Positions 1 through 9,901 of a DNA stretch of 64,000 nt are shown piece after piece; position 1 is the stretch's first letter, and each line of letters begins with the position of its first letter. The notes beneath the pieces were generated by a model. It did not search any database. It was not told where the DNA came from and worked only from the letters and a program-made list of their open reading frames with translations. Origin of the DNA: Zarea fungicola (lineage: Eukaryota > Ascomycota > Sordariomycetes > Hypocreales > Cordycipitaceae); NCBI GenBank assembly GCA_900169235.1, contig FWCC01000241.1, forward strand, positions 1-64,000. Direction: 5' to 3'. The position numbers were made by a program, and so were the translations under genes.

Positions 1-396
1 GGGCTGGCAAACTATTTATACTTGGGTGGTTTTGGTTACCCTGCATGGCTATGGCACGCCGGCCCGACACAGTAAGTAGGCTACTTTGTGTTTTTTTTTA
101 ATTAAATACCTTAAAACCTTAATAACTTAATAATAGAAAATAGGTTCTTTATTAAATAAAGTAAATATTCTCTTAGCTATTAAAGCTTTAGAAAAAGACC
201 TAAAATTAAGTATCTAAGGCACTATATAAATCTATAATATATCCTAAATAACACTTAAGCGTCATTAATAAAATATATTAAGTTAAGCCAATATAACCCT
301 AAAAATTCAAAGATTAATAATTAAAGAGGAAAAATTACTTATTTAATATATTCTTAACCTATTCTTAGCTACTATACTTATATAATATAGAAGTTA
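1..396. repeat. AT-rich RIP-degraded DNA, left edge
   Basis: This stretch is dominated by TpA steps and short A/T runs, with no open reading frame worth reporting. The first 80 bases are of normal composition and then give way abruptly to AT-rich sequence. The pattern matches DNA altered by repeat-induced point mutation, in which C becomes T in duplicated sequence. I cannot assign it to a specific element. A TA dinucleotide at 395-396 forms the left target-site duplication of the next feature. Confidence 0.6.
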
Positions 397-439
397 ATGT
401 GGTTAATAAGCGTGCGGCCTAAACAAGTGTGCGGCCCAC
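397..439 (+). repeat. Left terminal inverted repeat of the Fot1-like element
   Basis: It matches the reverse complement of 2216-2258 over 43 bp with four transition differences. It is preceded by the TA target duplication at 395-396. Confidence 0.85.
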
Positions 440-2215
440 CTTACATAACCCTTTAACCTTTAACCATTAATAATTTAACCATAATATAAAATATAATCTA
501 AAACTAATTAGAATCCTCTTCCTCACTGGTTTCTACATCTATTGTACATGTACGCGCATTATGTCTAGTCTGGCCGCAGACACCACAACGCTGGCCGCGT
601 GTTTCAACGCGTGGCTTGCAACCACTATAAGCCTTCCTTTTATCTTATACCTAAATATCTATATCTATCTGCTCCTTTAAATCTCTTGCATTCTATATAG
701 AGAGAGATCCCTCTGCTTATAGCCTGGTTTTTTTAGCCTACTGGCGCTTGCTAATTAGCTTATTGGCCTCCTTAAACCCGTGGACCTAAGCGTATAAAAG
801 GGCAACCTTATATATAATCACCACTACACCCTTCTTAAAACTCTTAAGCATATTAAGAGTCTTAGTTAGGGAGCTAGCTAGGTGATTGGCTATTTGTTTT
901 TTTAGAATTAAAGTCTGCGTAACTACCTTAGTTGCATTACTTAGCGTTTTAGAAACCTAAGACCTAGCTATTCTAGGACGTGAGTTTTAAGGACTTAGTG
1001 TCTTAAACTTAAGATCTAGTATAGAAATAACCTTTTCTAGATTAAAAGGTATAATGCTAGCACCTCTAAAACCACCCTAGATATTTTCTTTTATTATAGA
1101 GTTATAGAAAGCTGAATAAAACGTAGGGAAAAAGTCCTCCTTTATAATGTGCATAATATTAGCCATTATAAGATGCTTAATTTGCCACCTATAGGCTATT
1201 TTAAGTAGACTAAAATAACTAATATCTAGAGGTTAGAGTATATAAGAGGAATATATAGGTATATATAGTGTAATAATTTTATTCTCTTAGTAGTATAGCT
1301 TAAATTTAGCTAAGTGATGACTTTTATGGCTATTAAGGATAAGGAGGCAGTAATTACCTTTATTTTAATCTTTTATAAAATTATGAAAATATTATATTTA
1401 ATCTACACTAATTTCATTTATTGTCTAGCTATTTGAACTTATATTAATGTGCTAATTTATAGGAAGTCGCGCATCTTTAAACCAAGTTAATAGGAGATTC
1501 TAGCCCTTTACTATGATATATAGTGGCACTATCTAGCCTTAGGAATTAACCCCCTATATTATTATAACCTATTCCCTATTACTAGGCTATATTAATTTTG
1601 CTTTTCTAGTTTAATTAGAGCTTATAATGACCATTCCTATAGAGATAAGACCTATTATAAACCTAGTCTTATTAAAGTTATAGATATTAGACTCCTTAAT
1701 GCTATACTTTAAGATTATATTTTATAGAAGTGTAAACCAACCATAAATAATAGTTAGATCTTTGCATTTAGCCCTTTAATAGTTATATCTCTATTTAAAA
1801 TGCGTGGTAAGCTCTGGTTGGCGTTATATAAGGTTTTTCGCCCAGCGCACGCCGACGTGTCCGCCATCGCGTTCTACGAGTAATTAGTTCGCCATATCTT
1901 CTACGTTCACATACCAGGGGGGTAGCCCTTGCGAATCTAGCTAAAGAATGTATTTTACTATCGCCTTTTCCTCTAAATTAGTAAGCTTCTGTGATTCCGG
2001 TATATAATCGCGTCGCGAAATTCGGCCGTCCCATCGCGCATGTATGGTTGTATGTGGTACGCTATAGAGCTTAGCAACTTCTCTATAGCTTAGTTTTGGG
2101 TCTTTTTAGAGAGCTATAAGGGCAAGAATAATCCTTGCCTCTTTTGACGAGTGTTCTATTAGGGTTGGTTGAGTATTGTAGATCTGAATACCTAGGATGG
2201 CAAAAACGAGGTCAA

Positions 2216-2258
2216 GTGGGCCGCACACTTGTTCGGGCCGCACGCTTATCAACCACGT
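2216..2258 (-). repeat. Right terminal inverted repeat of the Fot1-like element
   Basis: Partner of 397-439. This copy keeps C/G at the four differing positions and is therefore the less mutated end. It is followed by TA at 2259-2260. Confidence 0.85.
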
Positions 2259-2260
2259 TA

Positions 2261-3043
2261 TAGTTAAGTAATTAGTAATTTAATAAAAGCCTAGTTATAT
2301 AATATATATTATTAAGGAAGAATTTCTATTAGTATTTTATAGTATATATAATACTACTATAATAAAAAAAATATACTTATAGGTTTTTATAGTACTAAAA
2401 TTTAGCCTTTTAACCTAAGTTATATTATTTTATAATTTAATATAATATTATAGATGCCTTTACCTCTATAGACCTTTAATAGACTTAACCTTCCCTAGCT
2501 TTTATAAACGCCTAATAACCTAATAGAGGCTTTATCCTATATAGACTATATTAAAAAAAGGATAAAAAGCTATTAGAGTAGCTTACTAGTAGAAATTATT
2601 AAGAGTTTAATATAAATATTAAAGTATATAATAAAAGCTCTATAATAGATGGTTCTTTTATAAGACTAAGTTAAGGACCTAGAGGCAGTAAATAAATGAC
2701 TTTCCTAGTATTAATGTATTAAAAAAAGGCATTTATAGACTAAAGGATCTCTTACTCTAAAAAGTAGAAAAAAATTAGCTACTTAATTATAGGTTAAGGT
2801 TAGGAAAAAACGCGCTAAAGCTAAGGGTTCTAGTTAGCCAAAACGCAATAAATTACACCACTAGTAATGTAATAATTATAGCGAAATTAGCCATAATTCT
2901 AGAATATATAATAATAAAGTAGAAATCACTTCTTTAGAGGATTCTAATTAGATTTTACTAATTCTATTTTATTTTATTTTATTATAGTTGGCTATATACC
3001 CTAAGGTTATATAAGAGGTGGCCTACTCACCTATATGGCCCGC
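2261..3043 (+). mobile_element. AT-rich RIP DNA with a fragment of a second pogo-type transposase
   Basis: Most of this stretch is extremely AT-rich. On the plus strand, about 2780-2957, one frame reads as a decayed transposase C-terminus: a basic run (VRKKRAKAKGSS), a PKRNKLHH stretch, then a ruined zinc knuckle at 2868-2909 where two expected cysteines read as tyrosine (TGT to TAT), and an acidic end (LEDSN) before a stop. The orientation is opposite to the neighbouring element and no inverted end was found, so it is a separate truncated copy. Several TAG/TAA codons stand in place of probable CAG/CAA. Confidence 0.55.
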
Positions 3044-3247
3044 TGTCACAGGCCCAGGCCTGGCTGGAAGGTACGCGACTGCGCCGCGTACATTATATAC
3101 ACGGTGGAGCCAACAGGGATCTCACAGCTACCCCTATAGGAACTCATAGTGACCTCATAGCTAGTTAGATCCTTCTTCTCCTTAAGCAAATATAGACAAT
3201 TTCTAGTCACCCTCACTGTGACGATCCAGTAGGCACCGACCGTGACA
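3044..3247. mobile_element. Candidate solo LTR of a retrotransposon
   Basis: A 204-bp island of normal base composition inside the AT-rich block. It begins TGTCACAGG and ends CCGTGACA, the TG...CA inverted ends typical of fungal Gypsy-type LTRs. It is flanked by the 4-bp direct repeat CCGC (3040-3043 and 3248-3251). No internal retrotransposon sequence adjoins it, which fits an LTR left by recombination. Being short and single in this window, it may have escaped RIP. Retrotransposon target duplications are often 5 bp, so the 4-bp match is a mild weakness. Confidence 0.5.
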
Positions 3248-3251
3248 CCGC

Positions 3252-4014
3252 TCACCTATAAACTACGTTAGTAGATTTTTACTTAAATAAATAATAATTT
3301 AATTATTATATAATTTATAATTAGAGATATTTATAAAATAAGTTTTAATATTAAAATATATTAAATAACCTAAAGAGTTTTTATAAAAAGGTATTTTATA
3401 GTTATTATATAAAATAAAGTAAAAAGGAAAAGAAAATTTAGTTTATAATTAAATAAGAATTAGTTTATAATTAATTATTACTATAGCTATAAAAAAAATA
3501 GGGGTATTATTCTATATAAATAGAATTATTATTATAGTAAGGAGTAAATGGTATAGCTAAAAATATAGGGGGGTGCTCAACTAAGGGCGTGTACCCTCAG
3601 TTGAACCAACCGAGCTACCCTTAGGTGAGAGGGTACTAAATTCACATGTGCCCCCTTGAAGCTGACGTAGCTCGTCGCCAAATTGGATACTTGGCAACTT
3701 GGCAGCTTCGACAAGGGCAGCAAACGTGAAACTCGGCAGCCTGGAGCAGTTCTGGTTATTTTCACATTTTACACACGCCCTTGCCACAACATACGAACCG
3801 ACCACTACGCTCCTCATCCTCTCGCACTCGATCGCGCAAAAGAATTTACACCACCGTCCGTCCTATCATGCACCTTGACCACTGCAGCCGTGGCCCGTGA
3901 CTTGACTACCGTGTGGCCGCACCCGCAAGCTAGCCATGATCAGCCGCTTCCACAGCGCCATCCAAAACTGATCCATCTACCAAAAACCCTCCAGGCTGAG
4001 ACCCCCTCGGCGGG
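3252..4014. other. End of AT-rich block and upstream region of the flippase gene
   Basis: Up to about 3570 the sequence is AT-rich RIP-type DNA with no coding sign. From about 3570 the composition becomes normal within a few bases, and the rest is the promoter and 5' leader of the flippase gene beginning at 4015. Overlapping ORFs on both strands here show no recognisable protein. Confidence 0.6.
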
Positions 4015-7000
4015 ATGCCTTCTTCACCCTCATACCGACTCACACAGCCTCTCGACTCCCCCGCGCATGACTCCGACTCCGACCTCGAACTCGACCTGCA
4101 GGAGCTCGACCCCATCTCGACAACGCCCGCCCGCGGCGCCAAGCCCGAGCAACCCGACAAGTCGCAGAAGCCCTCGAGGATAGCCCTCCGTAACTTGCGC
4201 ATGGGGGGGCTGCGCAGGGGCGGCAAGCGACACCGCGGCTATGGGGAGCTCGGTCACGACCGCGATGCTGCCGACCAGGACGACGACTCGCAGCGCCTGC
4301 TCGGCGACCAGGATGAGTCCCAAGGCGGCGAGGATGCTGCGCCGCTTCTCGGGGGTCGCCCAAAAAACACCCACGAGCGCAGGCTCTCCCTGAGCTCTGT
4401 CCTGCGAGTTCCCAGCTTCATGTCCGGCTCCAAAAGGTCCCCGGATGCCGACGAGGATCTCCCGGGCGTGGACGACTCCTCTTCGTCCAGAATCGTCGCC
4501 GTCGGCTCTTTGCAGCCTGTGCGATACCCGACAAACATGGTGTCGAATGCCAAGTATACGCCTTGGTCTTTCCTACCGGTCACACTATACAATGAATTTT
4601 CCTTCTTCTTCAACATGTACTTCCTACTCGTCGCACTATCGCAAATCATCCCCGCTCTGCGAATCGGCTATCTCTCGACCTACATTGCGCCACTGGCCTT
4701 TGTGCTGTGTATAACCATGGGCAAGGAAGCCTGGGACGACATAGACCGCCGTCGGCGAGACAATGAGGCAAACTCGGAGGACTATACTGTCTTGAAATTT
4801 GACAGTCCATCGCCGGAGCCCATCAATCCTCGTCGCAAGAAGCTTTTGAAATCGGAAGCACTGAAACGCGGCGCCAAGAAGGGACGGGCCGATAGAGCGG
4901 ACCTGTCGGATATTCAGGAAGAAACCGAGGGCGAGCAGATACAGCCTTCCTCTTCAGTCATGGAAGTCAGCCGCAAATCCAAAGATCTAACTGTTGGTGA
5001 TGTCCTTCTTCTCAGCAAGGGACAACGTGTCCCTGCCGATGTCGTTATCCTGCAGTGTTCCAACACGGAGAGTCTGGACACCAGTGAACCAGCCGAACCA
5101 GAACTAGCAGATTTGGTGTCACTAGGCGATGAAGCAGAGTCCAGCTCCAAAGGCAAGCAGCCAGCAACCGAAATCGGCACGCCAGAGCCAGCATCCAATG
5201 TCGTCACTGTCGGCGAGACCTTTATTAGAACTGACCAGTTGGATGGCGAGACGGACTGGAAGCTGCGTCTTGCTTCTCCACTGACTCAAAATATCCCTCG
5301 CGAGGAATTAGTGCGCCTCCGAGTGAACGGTGGAAAGCCTGATAAGAAGGTCAATGAGTTCCTGGGGACTGTGGAGCTGCTACCATCGCGGGGTGAGGCT
5401 ACGCAACAGCATGCTTCTCTCGGCCAACAGGACACTCATAGCACCGCTGCGTTATCCATTGATAACACTGCCTGGGCAAACACAGTTATTGCCTCCCAAG
5501 GAACGACCCTTGCCGTAATCATGTACACAGGGCCGCATACCCGGTCCGCTCTGTCAACATCGCCTTCGCGCTCCAAGACCGGCCTTCTTGAATACGAAAT
5601 CAACTCCTTGACCAAAATTCTCTGCGCTCTTACTCTCGCCCTTTCCATTATTCTCGTTGCGCTTGAAGGGCTTGACAAACGACCCGGGAAGCCATGGTAC
5701 ATCCAGATTATGCGTTTCCTGGTTCTCTTTTCTACAATTGTTCCCATTAGCTTGCGTGTAAATCTCGACATGGGAAAGACGGCTTACGGCCGCTTTATAC
5801 AGAGGGACCCAGGTATCCCTGGGGCTGTTGTCCGTACCAGCACGATCCCAGAAGATCTTGGCCGAATCGAATATCTATTGAGCGACAAGACAGGAACCCT
5901 AACCCAAAACGATATGGAAATGAAAAAGATCCACATCGGAACCGTATCATACGCCAACGAAGCCATGGATGAGGTTAACGCTTACGTGCGACAAGGCTTT
6001 CACATTCAACCAACAACTGATCCTGCCACCCACGGCATGCTCATTACACCTTCATCCACCTATGTAAATACTGTTGCTGTCGGCGCGACCCGAACACGAC
6101 GAGAGATTGGTACCAGAGTTCGTGACGTCGTTCTAGCCCTGGCTTTATGCCACAACGTCACACCTACGACGGACGAAGAAGACGGCAAGGAAGTCACCTC
6201 GTACCAGGCTTCGTCCCCCGATGAGATTGCCATTGTTAAATGGGCTGAATCTGTCGGTTTGAAGCTCGCCTCTCGTGATCGAAAGAGTATGACCCTTGCA
6301 TCTACCACAACTGGCAAACCTGTCGTTCGGGTAAGTATCCTCGACGTATTCCCATTTACGTCTGAGGGTAAGCGCATGGGCATTGTTGTACACTTCCAGG
6401 ACGACCTTAACAACACCAATCGCGACCTCAGCACTGGCGATATTTGGTTTTACCAAAAGGGCGCCGACACGGTCATGAGCTCCATCGTTGTGGCCAATGA
6501 TTGGCTTGATGAAGAGACGGCCAACATGGCCAGGGAAGGTCTGCGCACATTGGTTGTTGGCAGAAAGCGACTGTCCTACCAAAAATACCAGGAATTCTCT
6601 TCCAGATACCATGAAGCGTCACTCGCTATTAACAACCGCGACAGTGGCATGCAAAGTGTTGTCGCGCAGTACCTCGAAAGCGATCTTGAGTTGCTGGGTG
6701 TGACAGGCGTCGAGGATAAGCTGCAGCGCGACATCAAGCCGTCCCTGGAGCTTCTCCGCAATGCTGGCATCAAGATCTGGATGCTTACAGGCGACAAGGT
6801 AGAAACGGCGCGGTGTGTTGCCGTCAGCTCCAAACTTGTTGCGCGCGGCCAGTTTATCTATACGGTCGAAAAATTAAAGCGAAAAGACAATGCGCAAGAG
6901 CATCTCGACTTCCTGCGCAACAAGACAGATGCCTGCTTGCTTATTGATGGCGAAAGCCTGACGCTTTTCCTCACCCACTTCCGCACGGAATTTATTTCAG

Positions 7001-7973
7001 TCGCTGTGCGCCTGCCGACCGTCGTCGCCTGCCGCTGCAGCCCGACGCAAAAAGCAGAGGTGGCGACGCTGATCAAGGAGTACACCAAGAAGCGCGTCTG
7101 CTGCATTGGCGATGGCGGCAACGACGTCTCCATGATTCAAGCCGCCGACGTTGGCGTGGGCATCGTTGGCAAAGAAGGCCGCCAGGCCAGTCTGGCGGCC
7201 GACTTTTCCATTGAGCAGTTCTGCCACTTGGTCAAGCTCCTCGTGTGGCACGGACGCAACAGCTACAAGCGCAGCGCCAAGCTCGCCCAGTTTGTCATTC
7301 ACCGCGGCCTCATCATTGCCGTGTGCCAGACTATGTACAGCATTGCGGTCGACTTTGAGCCCGAGGGGCTGTACATTGACTGGCTCATGGTGGGCTACGC
7401 GACCGTCTACACGGCGGCGCCCGTGCTGTCTCTTGTCCTGGACAAGGATGTGGACGAGAACCTGGCCAATTTGTACCCGGAACTGTACAAGGAGCTCACC
7501 ACGGGCCGATCGCTATCCTACCGTACCTTTTTCGTCTGGGTGCTTGTTTCCATCTACCAGGGTGGCATGATTCAAGGATTATCCCAGATTCTTACCGGTG
7601 TCAAGGGCAAGAAGATGACGTCGGTCAGCTACACCGTGCTTATCCTGAATGAGCTGCTCATGGTGGCGATTGAGATTACCACCTGGCATCCCATTATGAT
7701 TATCAGCATTCTGGGCACGTTTCTCATGTACCTAGGCTCTCTGCCTTTCATGGGTACTTATTTTAACTTGGAGTTTATCATTACATGGTGAGTGAATATG
7801 TGCAAATGTTATACGGCATTGCGGGTGCAGTTACTAACCGTGCGCAATGTTTTAGGGGATTTGTTTGGCGTGTTGCTGCAATTCTTGCCATCTCACTTGT
7901 GCCACCGTACGCAGGGAAGCTTATTAGGAGAACGATGAAACCTCCATCGTACAGAAAAGTGCAAAATCGATAG
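4015..7973 (+). CDS. NEO1: P4-type ATPase, Neo1-like phospholipid flippase
   Basis: Exons 4015-7787 and 7856-7973, with a 68-nt intron (GTGAGT donor, CTAAC branch); 1296 aa. Neo1-class flippases move phospholipids from the lumenal to the cytosolic leaflet of Golgi and endosomal membranes and need no Cdc50 subunit. Visible: a long charged cytosolic N-terminus (about 160 aa), DQLDGETDWKLR in the actuator region, PISLRVNLD in TM4 (the Neo1-class form), the phosphorylated Asp624 in DKTGTLTQND, and the hinge GDGGNDVSMI near 1032-1041. The C-terminal membrane helices end in exon 2 (GKLIRRTMKPPSY). Yeast Neo1 is 1151 aa; the extra length is in the N-terminus and in an insertion around residues 260-395. 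The gene lies only about 440 bp from the AT-rich block and is convergent with the next gene. Confidence 0.93.
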
Positions 7974-8444
7974 ATTTGTGGCGGGATATCCATACAATTT
8001 AGACTTTGGGGGGATGTATAATCATGACGGCCTTGTGTTTAAACTGTTTGATTGTTTTCTTTAATACATCTTTATCTCGATGATTTATTACGCCGCCTCA
8101 TGGAGTCACGCAACCAGGTGTGACGGCACATTGCCAATCTCCGTGACCTAATCAGATTCATGATGATTATACCAATAGTGGCCAGTGTAAGAAGTAGACC
8201 GTGCTACGGTTAACTATTTTAATAAGCACACGCGGCAGTTTTGTATGTACTAGCAGTTCTTTTAGCGACTATCTTCTATCGGCCGCCGACTTGCACGGAT
8301 CACCATTCTTTTTTTAGGACTCTGCAAATCCTCGCATTGACTCATCATTTATTCATAGCTATAAAACGGATATATACATTCCAAAATGTCCAAACTCTCT
8401 CTTCAATCCGTTCTCGCATTTATTTTCCAAACCAATCCGGTCGC
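7974..8444. other. Convergent intergenic region
   Basis: The 3' untranslated space between the flippase (plus) and the secreted protein gene (minus). AT-rich; I see no coding or RNA gene. Confidence 0.6.
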
Positions 8445-9901
8445 TTAGTTAATGGCAATGCAGTCCTGGAGAAGAGGATGATCCTTCTGGTAAATGGCAT
8501 GCTTGTTGGGCTCATCGCCAGGGCTGCCAAAGCCGTAGAAGGAGTCGAGCTCGACACCGACATCGAGGGAGTAGTGGACAGACGTGGTGCCGCACGTGCT
8601 GGGCGTGTTGACATCCGCACCAATGGCAAACGCCAGGTACGGCGCTGCGAGGCCCAGACCGCCGGTGACCTTTTTGGAGAGGATCTTGCCCGAGAGGTCA
8701 AAGGTGAGGAGGGGGTTGATGCGGGCAGTGGCGTCGACGTGGCCCGAGAGGGTTGGGCCGATGCGCTTGAACTGGGCGTCGAGACCCGTGAGGCCCTTGC
8801 CGATGGCGATGCCCTGGCCGTCGGCAAAGTCGAGCTCCGCGCCCACGACGGTGGTGATGCTGCCCTTGATGTCGGAGACGGCGATGACGATGTCGAGGGT
8901 GATTTCGGGCCGGATGGTGACAATGTCGGCAATCTTGAACTCGGAGAGCGGGAAATTGGCGAGCTCGATGCTCTGGGAGAGGTGCGAGGTGGGGATGGCG
9001 GCGGTGGCGGTGATGGCGACGGCCAGACGCACGTTGAAGCCGTCCGTGAGGGCCGAGGCCGTGAAGCCGTCCTTGGTGGAGACGGTAATGTCGACGTCGA
9101 GGCTGCCGTGGGAGCCGCAGTCGGAGCAGTCGACGGAGAGGTGGGCGGGGCCAATGTCGGCGTCGTAAAAGTGCTTGGTGAAGGTGTGCTCGAGGCTGAT
9201 CTTGATCTTCTTGGAGTAGCTCAGGCGCTTGGCGAGCTCGCGGACCTCGTCATTGCCGCCAATGTTGACGGTGGCGTCCTCGATAAAGTCGTCCCACTGG
9301 CCGGTGGTCTCAACGGCCATGTTGGCGACGCCGGCAGCGTCGTCGTAGCTCACGGAGCTAATGTGGTAAGGCTCACGGCCGAACTTGCCTCCACAGCCGG
9401 GAGCGTCGACGATGTAGATGAGCGTGTTGGCGTCGCTCTCGACCCAGGACCAAGCCTTCTTGGCATCGGCGATGGTGGAAGGGCTATTAAACTTGACAGT
9501 GATCTGCTTGGCATTGCTGCAGTCGACAGACTGAACGAGATCTGCGAAACTGTGCTCATTGAGTAGACGGTATGCAGGCTTGGCCGTGGCGGTCATGTTA
9601 GCCAAAAGCTCTAGCGACGCCGTGTTAGTGATGTTGTATGTGATATATGCGGGTCATGTGGTTTCAACTTACCCTCGCCAATATGAGTCCAGTAGAAATT
9701 ATCCTCCTGGGTAAGGACCAGGTTGTCACGGGCAGCAGGACGACTGCCAGGACCACCGGTGCTCAGGGGAGGCGAAGGTGAAAAGACAACCTCCGGGGCA
9801 ACGGCGTTGGCAGCAGCCTCGGCGATAGCTCGCTGAATGGGATTGGCGACAACGATGCCGGCGAGGGCACCGAGGACGGGAAGGACAGTCTTGGAAAACA
9901 T
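8445..9901 (-). CDS. Secreted DUF7029/DUF7223-like protein of unknown function
   Basis: Exons 9901-9673 and 9610-8445 (62-nt intron, GTAAGT donor); 464 aa. The start ATG at 9901 opens a clear signal peptide (MFSKTVLPVLGALAGIVVA). A first domain of about residues 85-190 contains SPSTIADAKKAWSWVES and a CGGKFGREPY segment. A second, beta-rich domain begins near VDCSDCGSHGSLDVD, with two closely spaced cysteines, followed by long alternating hydrophobic strands. This two-part plan is the one I know from fungal secreted or wall proteins with DUF7029 and DUF7223; that assignment is from memory and no enzymatic role is known to me. A TATATA box lies about 70 nt upstream of the ATG. A 441-aa ORF on the opposite strand is only a shadow of its high third-position GC. 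Confidence 0.8.

Larger units (their letters stand above)
397..2258 (-). mobile_element. RIP-inactivated Fot1/pogo-type DNA transposon
   Basis: An 1862-bp element bounded by inverted repeats of about 43 bp (397-439 and 2216-2258) and flanked by TA at 395-396 and 2259-2260, the target of Tc1/mariner/pogo elements. Fot1 of Fusarium is about 1.9 kb with similar ends. The two ends differ at four positions, all transitions, with the left end carrying the T/A form as expected from RIP. The minus strand retains transposase pieces: an N-terminal helix-turn-helix region (about 2185-1975, containing KLYSVPHTTIHARWDGRISR), a CENP-B/Tc5-like stretch (about 1975-1800, containing VEDMAN and ERDGGHVG), and a C-terminal zinc knuckle C-x2-C-x4-H-x4-C at 590-546. 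Several in-frame stops (TAA/TAG) interrupt the frame, so it is dead. The family call rests on recognised motifs, not a search. Confidence 0.85.

Noticed and set aside
8241..9566. 441-aa ORF on the plus strand
   Set aside because: It is antisense to the secreted DUF7029/DUF7223-like gene, is Gly/Asp/Val-repetitive, and arises from the strong third-position GC of the real gene.
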